From contig JABWBL010000232.1 in assembly GCA_013360535.1 (NCBI GenBank), forward strand, positions 1 through 6,032: a stretch of 6,032 bases of DNA, written 5' to 3'. The notes beneath the pieces were generated by a model. That model was not told where the DNA came from, ran no database searches, and saw only the letters and a program-made list of their open reading frames with translations. Both the position numbers and the translations under genes were made by a program. Source of the stretch: Planctomycetaceae bacterium (GTDB taxonomy: Bacteria > Planctomycetota > UBA1135 > GCA-002686595). Position 1 is the stretch's first letter. Every line of letters starts with the position of its first letter. Positions 1-5,268 of the stretch are shown piece after piece.

Positions 1-207
1 CTCGCTGGCCGCGCGGTCGTCGATCACGCTGGCGGCGCTCGTGGCCGTCTTCAGGCCAAAGGTCGAGCGCCTGTCGCGGGCGAGCAGGTCCGACCACTTT
101 TGCGCGGCCAGCAGCTCGATCCGGGGCGCTATCTGCCCGGCGGCCGGAGTCGCTTGGGGCCCGGCGAAGGCCAGCGCGGCGCAGACGAAGAGGCTCGGGA
201 GGGACAT
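1..207 (-). CDS. Exported protein of unknown function, N-terminal part only
   Basis: The first 69 codons of a gene that continues past the left edge of the window; no stop is reached. The ATG at 205-207 is the earliest possible start because an in-frame TAG (217-219) lies four codons upstream. Only about five of the 69 codons end in A or T, as in the recognised genes here, which supports real coding. The N-terminus looks like a signal peptide: a hydrophobic stretch SLFVCAALAFAG at residues 5-16, then small and proline residues, with possible cleavage after AFA (residue 15) or PQA (residue 19). It is odd in having no Lys or Arg before the hydrophobic core. The mature part begins IAPRIELLAAQKWSDLLARD, is mixed and charged, and matches no family I recognise. 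There is no cysteine at a lipobox position, so a periplasmic or secreted protein is more likely than a lipoprotein. It lies downstream of the phosphohexomutase on the same strand, after 176 non-coding bases. The exported location is inferred. Confidence 0.65.
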   Translation of the reverse strand, partial: MSLPSLFVCAALAFAGPQATPAAGQIAPRIELLAAQKWSDLLARDRRSTFGLKTATSAASVIDDRAASE

Positions 208-383
208 GGGGCCAACCTAGATCGGACGGGGCGGAGCCACGGGGCAAGCCCGGGGTCCGGTGGCGGACGATGCTTGGGGGCCAGCGATGCTACAGGTCCC
301 GACGCAAGGATCCAGCGTTCCAAGGCTGTCACGCCAGCCGGGAAAGTCCTTCCAGCTCCGCGTCCGCCTGCAGAGCGCCTGGG
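208..383. other. Intergenic region between the phosphohexomutase and the exported-protein gene
   Basis: 176 bases with no supported gene. It follows the phosphohexomutase stop and precedes the ATG of the exported protein, both on the minus strand, so it should hold the end of one transcript and possibly the promoter of the next. I see no good -35/-10 pair and no Shine-Dalgarno better than AGG about ten bases before the ATG. It contains an imperfect stem-loop (318-344, listed separately) and a small 5-base-pair hairpin (255-268, GTCCG/CGGAC with a four-base loop). Reading frames crossing it on the plus strand are composition artefacts. Confidence 0.5.
318..344 (-). terminator. Possible stem-loop after the phosphohexomutase gene
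   Basis: On the minus strand, starting 39 bases past the phosphohexomutase stop, TTCC-C-GGCTG pairs with CAGCC-TT-GGAA around a six-base loop. This gives five inner and four outer base pairs split by a small internal loop. No run of T follows it (the next bases are CGCTGG), so it is not a standard Rho-independent terminator. It may be a transcript-end structure or chance pairing in GC-rich DNA. The pairing is seen directly; the role is a weak inference. Confidence 0.2.
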
Positions 384-1739
384 TCAGTGGTCGACCGGCG
401 TACCGAGCAAGCCGACGAGCTCGGCCTTGCGCTGGTCACGGATCGCCGCCGTGCGGGCCTCGAGGTTGAGGCGCAGGAGCGGCTCGGTGTTCGAGGCGCG
501 CACGTTGAACCACCACCAGTCGGGCGAGCGGAGGTCGCCGAACTCGACGGTGATGCCGTCGAGCATGTCCTGACGGCCCGCCTTGTAGGTCTCGCGCAGC
601 CGCGCGATCGCGCCGTCCTTGTCCTCGACGTGGAAGTTGATCTCGCCGCTCGCGTGGTAGCGGCGCAAGTCCTGCGCGCGCGCCGAGAGGCGCTCGCTCC
701 CCTTCGAGATCATGGTGAGCGCGCTCACGAACGCGATCTCGCCCGAGTCGCACACGAAGTTGTCGGCGAAGTAGAAGTGGCCCGAGAGCTCGCCCCCGAA
801 GATCGCGCCGTTGTTGCGCATCGTCGCCTTGATGAACGAGTGCCCGACGCGGTCGCGCACCGCCGTGCCGCCGGCCTTCTCGATCTCCTCCTTGACGACC
901 CACGACGAGCGCAGGTCGTACACCACCGGCTTGCCCGGCTTCTCGCGCAGCATCTCGTGCGCGAGCAGCGCCGTCATCAGGTCCGCGGACAGCGTCTGTC
1001 CAAGGTCGTCGACGAAGCAGCAGCGGTCCGCATCGCCGTCGAACGCGATCCCGGCCTCGGCCTTGTGCCTGGCGAGCAGCCCCTTCACGTCGCGCAGGTT
1101 CTCTTCCTTGAGCGGATTCGCCTCGTGGTTGGGGAACGTGCCGTCGAGCTCCATGAAGAGCGTGTGCGCGGTGACGTTCGAGAGGCGCTTCAAGATCGGC
1201 GGCAGCGTGTAGGCCGCCATGCCGTTGGCGACGTCGACCGCGACGACCAGCGGGCGCTCGATCCTCGCGAAACGCGCCACGTGGTCCGCATAAGCCTCGA
1301 GCAGCTCGACCTTCGTCACCGAGCCGCGCTTCGCCGCGACCGGCGGCTGCGGGCCCGCGACCATGCGCTCGATGTCGAGGATGCCGTTCGCCGCCGAGAT
1401 CGGCCGCGCGCCGCGTGAGCACAGCTTCATGCCGTTGTACTCGCCGGGGTTGTGGCTCGCCGTCACGTTGAGGCCGCCGTCGACGTCCTGCGACCCGATG
1501 CCGAAGTACGCCATGGGCGTCGAGCACAGGCCCATGTCGACCACGTCGCAGCCCGCGTCGCGGATGCCCTCGATGACCGCCGCCTGCAGCTCCGGCGAGT
1601 GCGTGCGCATGTCGCGCCCGACCGCCAGGCGCTTGGCCTTGAGCAGGTGCGCAAACGCGTTGCCGATCCGGCGCGCGAGCGCGGCGTCGATTTCCTTCGG
1701 GTACTTGCCGCGGATGTCGTAGGCCTTGAAGATGCCCAT
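384..1739 (-). CDS. manB: Phosphomannomutase/phosphoglucomutase (alpha-D-phosphohexomutase family)
   Basis: Cytosolic enzyme of 451 residues, the usual length for the ManB/AlgC branch of the alpha-D-phosphohexomutases. It interconverts 6-phospho and 1-phospho sugars (mannose and probably glucose), feeding GDP-mannose or nucleotide-glucose synthesis for surface polysaccharide. All four family signatures are present in order: the phosphoserine loop TASHNP (residues 93-98, catalytic Ser95), the magnesium loop DGDADR (234-239), the sugar-binding loop GELSGH (316-321), and the C-terminal phosphate-binding loop RASNTEP (414-420). The N-terminus GIFKAYDIRG is canonical, which fixes the ATG at 1737-1739 even though no clear Shine-Dalgarno precedes it. 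The last domain begins SGEINFHVEDK, as in ManB proteins. GELSGH is closer to the dual-specificity AlgC type (GEMSGH) than to the enterobacterial GEMSAH form, so both sugars may be used; specificity cannot be settled from sequence alone. It is the third gene of the probable aminotransferase-aldolase-mutase unit. No nucleotidyltransferase or glycosyltransferase lies beside it. Confidence 0.95.
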   Translation of the reverse strand: MGIFKAYDIRGKYPKEIDAALARRIGNAFAHLLKAKRLAVGRDMRTHSPELQAAVIEGIRDAGCDVVDMGLCSTPMAYFGIGSQDVDGGLNVTASHNPGEYNGMKLCSRGARPISAANGILDIERMVAGPQPPVAAKRGSVTKVELLEAYADHVARFARIERPLVVAVDVANGMAAYTLPPILKRLSNVTAHTLFMELDGTFPNHEANPLKEENLRDVKGLLARHKAEAGIAFDGDADRCCFVDDLGQTLSADLMTALLAHEMLREKPGKPVVYDLRSSWVVKEEIEKAGGTAVRDRVGHSFIKATMRNNGAIFGGELSGHFYFADNFVCDSGEIAFVSALTMISKGSERLSARAQDLRRYHASGEINFHVEDKDGAIARLRETYKAGRQDMLDGITVEFGDLRSPDWWWFNVRASNTEPLLRLNLEARTAAIRDQRKAELVGLLGTPVDH

Positions 1740-1793
1740 GGGACGTTCAGTTGGGGGGCTAGGCGGGAGAAAAGGGCCAAAAACCAGGCGAAT
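1740..1793. other. 54-base spacer between the threonine aldolase and phosphohexomutase genes
   Basis: On the minus strand this spacer holds two pyrimidine-rich patches (GGTTTTTGGCCCTTTTC) and a run of six C shortly before the mutase ATG. No stem directly precedes the T-run, so it does not look like an intrinsic terminator, and I find no convincing -35/-10 pair. Read-through from the aldolase gene into the mutase gene is the simplest reading. Confidence 0.4.
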
Positions 1794-2837
1794 TCAGCCG
1801 AGGATCTCGTCGAGCGCGACCACGACGCGTGCGACGTCCTCGGTCGACACGTCGAGGTGCGTCACGAAGCGCAGCGTGGTCGCGTTCTGCGGCAGCACGA
1901 GCACGTTGCGGCGCTTGAGCTCGGCCATCAGCGTCTCGGGCGTGTGCTTGGGGTGCGTGACGCGCGCCATGACGATGTTGCTCTCGACCTTGTCGGGCGA
2001 GCACTCGAGGCCGGGCAGCGGATCGAGCACGCTCGCGAGCTCCTTCGCGAGGTCGTGGTCCTCCGCGAGGCGCTGGACGTTGTTCTGCAGCGCGTACAGG
2101 CCCGCCGCCGCGAGCAGGCCCGACTGGCGCATCCAGCCGCCGAGCCGCTTGCGCATCAGGCGCGCCCGCTCGAGGAACTCGCGCGGGCCCGCGATCAGCG
2201 AGCCGACCGGGCAACCCAGCCCCTTCGACAGGCACAGCGACACCGAGTCCGCGCAGGCCGCGTACTCGTGCGCCGGGACGCCCGACGCGACGACCGCGTT
2301 CATCAGGCGCGCGCCGTCCATGTGAACGGGGATCGAATGTTCCGCGGCGAGGCGCTTGATCGCGCGCAGGTGCTCGAGCGGCACGACGCGACCGCCCGGG
2401 CCGGCGCCGGAGCCCATGAAGGTCTGTTCGACGCAGATCAGCGCCGTTTTCGGGCAGTGCAGCGAGCGCAGGCGGATCGAGCGCCGCAACTCCTCGAGCG
2501 GCATGCAGCCGTCCTCGGCGACGATCGTGGTCGACTGCACGCCGTGCAGGGCCCCGGCCGCGCCAGCTTCCCACTGCACCATGTGCGCGCTGCGCTCGAG
2601 CAGGATCTCGTCGCCGTGGCGCGTCCACGAGCCGATCGCGACCGAGTTCGCCATCGTGCCCGACGGCACGAACCACGCGCCGTCCTTGCCGAGCAGGTCG
2701 GCGACACGCGCCTCGAGCCGCGCGACGGTCGGATCGCCCTCGAGCACGTCATCGCCGAGCTCGGCGGAGACCATGGCCTCGAGCATCTCGCGCGACGGCC
2801 GCGTGACGGTGTCGCTGCGGAAGTCGGAGACGCGCAT
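1794..2837 (-). CDS. ltaE: Low-specificity L-threonine aldolase
   Basis: PLP-dependent fold-type I enzyme of 347 residues, the normal length for the family. It cleaves L-threonine or L-allo-threonine to glycine and acetaldehyde in the cytosol, and related beta-hydroxy amino acids too. The diagnostic N-terminus DFRSDTVTRPS is at residues 5-15. Next come GDDVLEGDPTV (28-37), the cofactor phosphate-binding region VPSGTMAN (57-64), and His85 in ERSAHM, the expected ring-stacking residue. Asp174 in HMDGAR (172-177) should contact the pyridine nitrogen, and SKGLGCPVG (204-212) contains the Schiff-base Lys205. RKRLGGWMRQ (229-238) and RFVTHLDVS (323-331) are also family-conserved, with Arg323 a likely carboxylate ligand. 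The ATG at 2835-2837 directly precedes the conserved N-terminus; GGGCGG about nine bases upstream is a modest ribosome site. The gene begins 15 bases after the aminotransferase stop, so the two are probably cotranscribed. Threonine versus allo-threonine preference cannot be read from the sequence. Confidence 0.95.
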   Translation of the reverse strand: MRVSDFRSDTVTRPSREMLEAMVSAELGDDVLEGDPTVARLEARVADLLGKDGAWFVPSGTMANSVAIGSWTRHGDEILLERSAHMVQWEAGAAGALHGVQSTTIVAEDGCMPLEELRRSIRLRSLHCPKTALICVEQTFMGSGAGPGGRVVPLEHLRAIKRLAAEHSIPVHMDGARLMNAVVASGVPAHEYAACADSVSLCLSKGLGCPVGSLIAGPREFLERARLMRKRLGGWMRQSGLLAAAGLYALQNNVQRLAEDHDLAKELASVLDPLPGLECSPDKVESNIVMARVTHPKHTPETLMAELKRRNVLVLPQNATTLRFVTHLDVSTEDVARVVVALDEILG

Positions 2838-2852
2838 CGTGGACCGCCCGGA

Positions 2853-4031
2853 CTAACGGACGCCCGCGGTCGCGAGGCAGCGCTCGACGCGCTTGAGCGC
2901 CTCGCGGATCTCATCGAGGCTTGCGGCGTAGGAGAAGCGCAGGTAGCCCTCCCCCATCGCCCCGAACGCCGTGCCCGACAGGATCGCGACGCCGGCTTCC
3001 GTCAGGAGCTTGACCTCGAGCTCCTTCGACTTGAACCCGGTCTTCGTGATGTTCGGGAAGGCGTAGAACGCGCCCTTGGGCATCACGCACGAGAAGCCCG
3101 GGATCTTGTTGAGCCCCTCCACGATCACCTTCCGGCGCTCGTCGAAGGCCTTCATCATGCGCTCGACCGCGACTTGCGGCCCGCGGATCGCCTCGATGCC
3201 GGCCCACTGCACGGGCGCGCTCGGGCACGAGTTCGAGTTGATCTGCAGGCGCTCGGCCGTGTCGATCAGGTTCTTCGGCCAGACGCCGTAACCCAGACGC
3301 CAGCCGGTCATCGAGAAGGTCTTCGACCAGCCGTCGAGCACGATCACGCGCTCGCGGATCGAGGGGTACGAGAGCATGCTGACGTGCGTCTCGCCGTCGT
3401 AGAGCATGCGCGAGTAGATCTCGTCGGACAGGATCGCGACGTGCGGGTGCTTCTCGAGCCCCGCGACGAGCCGATCCATCTCGGGCTTGCGGATCACGCC
3501 CCCGGTCGGGTTGGCCGGAGTGTTGACGATGATCAGGCGCGTGCGCGGCGTGATCTTGGCGATCACCTCGTCGGGGTTGAACGAGAAGCCCGAGCTCTCG
3601 CGCAGCTCGATCGGCACCGGCGTCGCGCCCGTGTACTTGATCAGCGACTCGTAGATCGGGAAGCCCGGGTTGGGATAGAGGATCTCGGCCCCCTCCTCGC
3701 CGAACATCGAGATCGCGAAGTACATCGTCGGCTTGCCGCCCGGGACGATCATCACGTCGGCCGGATCGACCGTGACGCCGCGGCGCGCGAGGCAGTCCTC
3801 GGCCACGGCCTGCCGCAGCTCGAGCAGCCCCTTGGCCGGCGTGTAGAAGTGCGCCCCGTCGGCGAGCGCCTTGCGCCCGGCCTCGACGATGTTGTCCGGC
3901 GTGCGGAAGTCGGGGGAGCCGATCCCGAGGTTGACGATGCTCTTGCCCGCGGCCTGCAGGGCCTTGGCGCGGGCCAGGACTTCGAACGCGGACTCGGTGC
4001 CGAGACGGGACAGGCGGCTGGCAAGTTTCAC
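2853..4031 (-). CDS. PLP-dependent class I/II aminotransferase (aspartate/alanine aminotransferase-like)
   Basis: Cytosolic transaminase of about 392 residues, typical for the class I/II fold-type I family. Visible motifs (numbered from the GTG at 4029-4031): GIGSPDF (36-42), the phosphate-binding GGKPTM (98-103), YPNPGFPIYE (119-128), NTPANPTGG (170-178, Asn174 to the cofactor), SDEIYS (202-207, Asp203 and Tyr206), WSKTFSMTGWR (235-245, Schiff-base Lys237), and YLRFSYA (363-369, with Arg365 for the substrate alpha-carboxylate). The catalytic set is complete. The exact substrate pair is open: aspartate, alanine, an aromatic acid or a biosynthetic intermediate are all possible. The start is not obvious: GTG at 4031 gives the family-like beginning (M)KLASRLSRLG and follows GGTGAG closely; GTG at 4040 would add three residues and has GGAA six bases upstream. 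A longer frame back to an ATG at 4172 would add 47 residues with no family character and would fill the divergent promoter region, so I reject it. First gene of the minus-strand unit; it stops with TAG 15 bases before the aldolase ATG. Confidence 0.92.
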   Translation of the reverse strand: MKLASRLSRLGTESAFEVLARAKALQAAGKSIVNLGIGSPDFRTPDNIVEAGRKALADGAHFYTPAKGLLELRQAVAEDCLARRGVTVDPADVMIVPGGKPTMYFAISMFGEEGAEILYPNPGFPIYESLIKYTGATPVPIELRESSGFSFNPDEVIAKITPRTRLIIVNTPANPTGGVIRKPEMDRLVAGLEKHPHVAILSDEIYSRMLYDGETHVSMLSYPSIRERVIVLDGWSKTFSMTGWRLGYGVWPKNLIDTAERLQINSNSCPSAPVQWAGIEAIRGPQVAVERMMKAFDERRKVIVEGLNKIPGFSCVMPKGAFYAFPNITKTGFKSKELEVKLLTEAGVAILSGTAFGAMGEGYLRFSYAASLDEIREALKRVERCLATAGVR

Positions 4032-4074
4032 TGGGCTCACCGACCGTTCCGGCCGGTTCTCGTGGGGACAGGGA

Positions 4075-4103
4075 GGGAGCGCAGATCCTACCCTATCGCT
4101 CCC
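4075..4103. repeat. 7-base inverted repeat GGGAGCG/CGCTCCC
   Basis: Perfect arms at 4075-4081 and 4097-4103 flank a 15-base centre, the least GC-rich piece of the divergent spacer, which contains the candidate minus-strand -10 (TAGGAT). A third copy of the right arm, CGCTCCC, occurs at 4114-4120, 17 bases after the second. Such an arrangement can be an operator for a dimeric regulator, but 7-mers made mostly of G and C can recur by chance in DNA of this composition. The repeat is seen directly; a regulatory role is inference. Confidence 0.35.
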
Positions 4104-4134
4104 CGCGAGATCACGCTCCCGAACGTGCTCGCGG
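4103..4134. promoter_or_regulatory. Bulged 11-base-pair stem-loop upstream of the transporter operon
   Basis: CCGCGAG (4103-4109) pairs with CTCGCGG (4128-4134), and CACG (4112-4115) pairs with CGTG (4124-4127). A two-base AT bulge sits on the left side and the loop is eight bases, CTCCCGAA. It lies 78 bases before the lipoprotein ATG, so it would be in the 5' leader if transcription starts upstream of it; otherwise it could act as a DNA palindrome. No T-run follows on either strand, so it is not an intrinsic terminator. It is the strongest secondary structure I see between genes here. Confidence 0.4.
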
Positions 4135-4196
4135 ACTGTGGCCCGAGCGTCCCGCCCCGCTAGCTGCGTCACCGTCCGACTCCACCTTCGCCCTCC

Positions 4197-4203
4197 GAGG
4201 GAG
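4197..4203 (+). promoter_or_regulatory. Shine-Dalgarno site of the binding-lipoprotein gene
   Basis: GAGGGAG, purine-rich and complementary to the 16S rRNA tail in its GAGG core, ends nine bases before the ATG at 4213-4215. It decides the start: the reading frame stays open back to 3871, but only this ATG has such a site and is followed directly by a lipoprotein signal peptide. Confidence 0.6.
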
Positions 4204-4212
4204 CCCCCGCCG

Positions 4213-5268
4213 ATGAACCCCGCCGCCCCGACCGCGCCGAACTCGCTCTCCCGCCGCCTGCTCGCCGCCGCGGGCCTCGCCGCGCTCCTCTTCGCGAGCT
4301 CGTGCGCGAAGGAACCCGACGTGGTCGTCTATTGCGCGCTCGACCAGATCTTCTCCGAGGACCTCGTGCGCGAGTTCGAGCAGCAGTCGGGCCTGACGGT
4401 GCGCGCCGAGTTCGACGTCGAGGCCGCCAAGACGGTCGGATTGGTCGCGCGCATCCGCGAGGAGCACAACCGCCCGCGCTGCGATGTGTTCTGGAACAAC
4501 GAGATCGCGCACACCGTCGCGCTCGCCGAAGAAGGCCTGCTCCTGCCCTACGCGAGCCCGAGCGCCACCGACATTCCGACGCAGTTCAAGGACGAGCAGA
4601 ACCGCTGGACCGGCTTCGCGGCGCGCGCGCGGGTGCTGATCGTCAACACCAACCTCGCCGATCCGGCGAAGCTCCACGGGCTCGACGACCTGCTCGACCC
4701 GCAGTGGAAGGGCAAAGCCTGCATGGCGCGCCCGCTGACGGGCACGACGCTCACGCACGCGACGGCGCTCTACACGACCTTCGGCGACGCGGAAACCGAC
4801 GCGTGGTTCGACAAGGCCGCTGCGAACGACGTCGGCTTCGTGCAGTCCAACGGTCAGGTGATGCGCATGGTGCGCGAGGGCTCGATGGCCTGGGGCCTGA
4901 CGGACACCGACGACTACTGGGTCGCGAAGAAGGCGGGTTTCCCCGTCGCGCAGGTGGTGCCGGACCAGAAGGACGCGGCGCATCCGAGCGCTCGCGGCAC
5001 GTTCCTCATCCCGAACACGATCTGCATCCTGAAGAGCGCGCCGCACGCGGAGAACGCGAAGAAGTTCGTCGATTTCGTGCTGTCGCGCGAGGTCGAGGCC
5101 AAGCTCGCGGCGGCGGACGGTGCGCAGATCCCGCTGCGCGCGGGCGTCGCCAAGCCGGAGCACGTGCTCGACATCGCCAAGCTCACGCTGATTCCCGTCG
5201 ACTGGAAAGCCGTCGGCGCGCAGGTGACACAGCGCATGGAGAAGCTGAAGGGGCGCTTCCTCCAGTGA
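4213..5268 (+). CDS. ABC transporter solute-binding lipoprotein, ferric-iron-type family
   Basis: Extracytoplasmic binding protein of 351 residues that should deliver a ligand to the permease encoded next to it. Residues 1-31 form a lipoprotein signal: Arg14-Arg15, a hydrophobic core (LLAAAGLAALLF), then ASSC with Cys31 as the lipidation site (Ala at -3 is acceptable but not the commonest). The mature protein starts a periplasmic-binding fold with VVVYCALDQIFSEDLVREFE (37-56). It continues with KTVGLVARI (73-81), NRPRCDVFWNNEI (86-98), GLLLPYASP (108-116), and the second-lobe segment SNGQVMRMVREGSMAWGLTD (212-231). These resemble the FbpA/AfuA-like group. Classical ferric-binding proteins use two adjacent tyrosines in the second lobe; here the matching place reads TDTDDYW (230-236), with only Tyr235. 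Ferric iron is therefore not assured; a phosphonate, phosphosugar or other anion is possible. The start is the ATG with a strong ribosome site. The stop overlaps the permease start, so the two are translationally coupled. Confidence 0.88.
   Translation: MNPAAPTAPNSLSRRLLAAAGLAALLFASSCAKEPDVVVYCALDQIFSEDLVREFEQQSGLTVRAEFDVEAAKTVGLVARIREEHNRPRCDVFWNNEIAHTVALAEEGLLLPYASPSATDIPTQFKDEQNRWTGFAARARVLIVNTNLADPAKLHGLDDLLDPQWKGKACMARPLTGTTLTHATALYTTFGDAETDAWFDKAAANDVGFVQSNGQVMRMVREGSMAWGLTDTDDYWVAKKAGFPVAQVVPDQKDAAHPSARGTFLIPNTICILKSAPHAENAKKFVDFVLSREVEAKLAAADGAQIPLRAGVAKPEHVLDIAKLTLIPVDWKAVGAQVTQRMEKLKGRFLQ
5248..5253 (+). promoter_or_regulatory. Likely ribosome-binding site of the permease
   Basis: AAGGGG inside the end of the lipoprotein gene, 11 bases before the GTG start of the permease. 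The spacing is slightly long. Together with the four-base GTGA overlap of start and stop, it suggests translation by reinitiation after the lipoprotein. Confidence 0.35.

Larger units (their letters stand above)
4032..4212. promoter_or_regulatory. Divergent intergenic region, presumed to carry both promoters
   Basis: 181 bases between the GTG of the aminotransferase (minus) and the ATG of the binding lipoprotein (plus). Both transcription units must start here or further upstream. The least GC-rich stretch is around 4083-4098. On the minus strand it reads TAGGAT at 4085-4090, a 4-of-6 match to a -10 element, at a sensible distance (about 50 bases) from the aminotransferase start. The hexamer 17 bases further upstream is a poor -35, so the promoter call is weak. 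No AT-rich Fur-type palindrome is visible. The inverted repeats listed separately lie in the middle of this region. Confidence 0.45.

Noticed and set aside
255..268. Small hairpin GTCCG/CGGAC with a four-base loop
   Set aside because: Five base pairs without a T-run; easily expected by chance in this composition.
270..1418. Plus-strand open frame of about 380 codons opposite the phosphohexomutase
   Set aside because: Arg/Val/Glu/His-rich shadow of the real minus-strand gene, with no recognisable motif and no ribosome site.
1771..1793. T-run on the minus strand as an intrinsic terminator of the aldolase gene
   Set aside because: No stable stem directly precedes the TTTTT. The nearest hairpin (CGAG/CTCG) is tiny, lies inside the coding end and is not adjacent to the T-run.
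1759..2676. Second minus-strand frame overlapping the threonine aldolase gene
   Set aside because: Out-of-frame shadow; the aldolase frame has every expected catalytic residue.
2853..4031. LL-diaminopimelate aminotransferase (DapL) as a specific call
   Set aside because: The family is related, but the WSKTFSMTGWR active-site segment and the length fit a general aspartate/alanine-type aminotransferase at least as well. No lysine-biosynthesis gene is adjacent.
4049..4056. Palindrome CCGGCCGG near the aminotransferase start
   Set aside because: Only eight bases, the symmetry does not extend into the flanks, and such words are common in DNA this rich in G and C.
1452..4163. Very long open frame on the plus strand (about 900 codons) opposite the mutase, aldolase and aminotransferase genes
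   Set aside because: Its translation is dominated by Arg, Ala, Asp, His, Val and Leu with no domain pattern. It lies antisense to three genes with complete catalytic motifs. Long stop-free antisense frames are expected where codons nearly always end in G or C.
4032..4212. Fur-type iron box, sought because of the iron-type transporter
   Set aside because: No AT-rich GATAATGAT-like repeat is present anywhere in the spacer.
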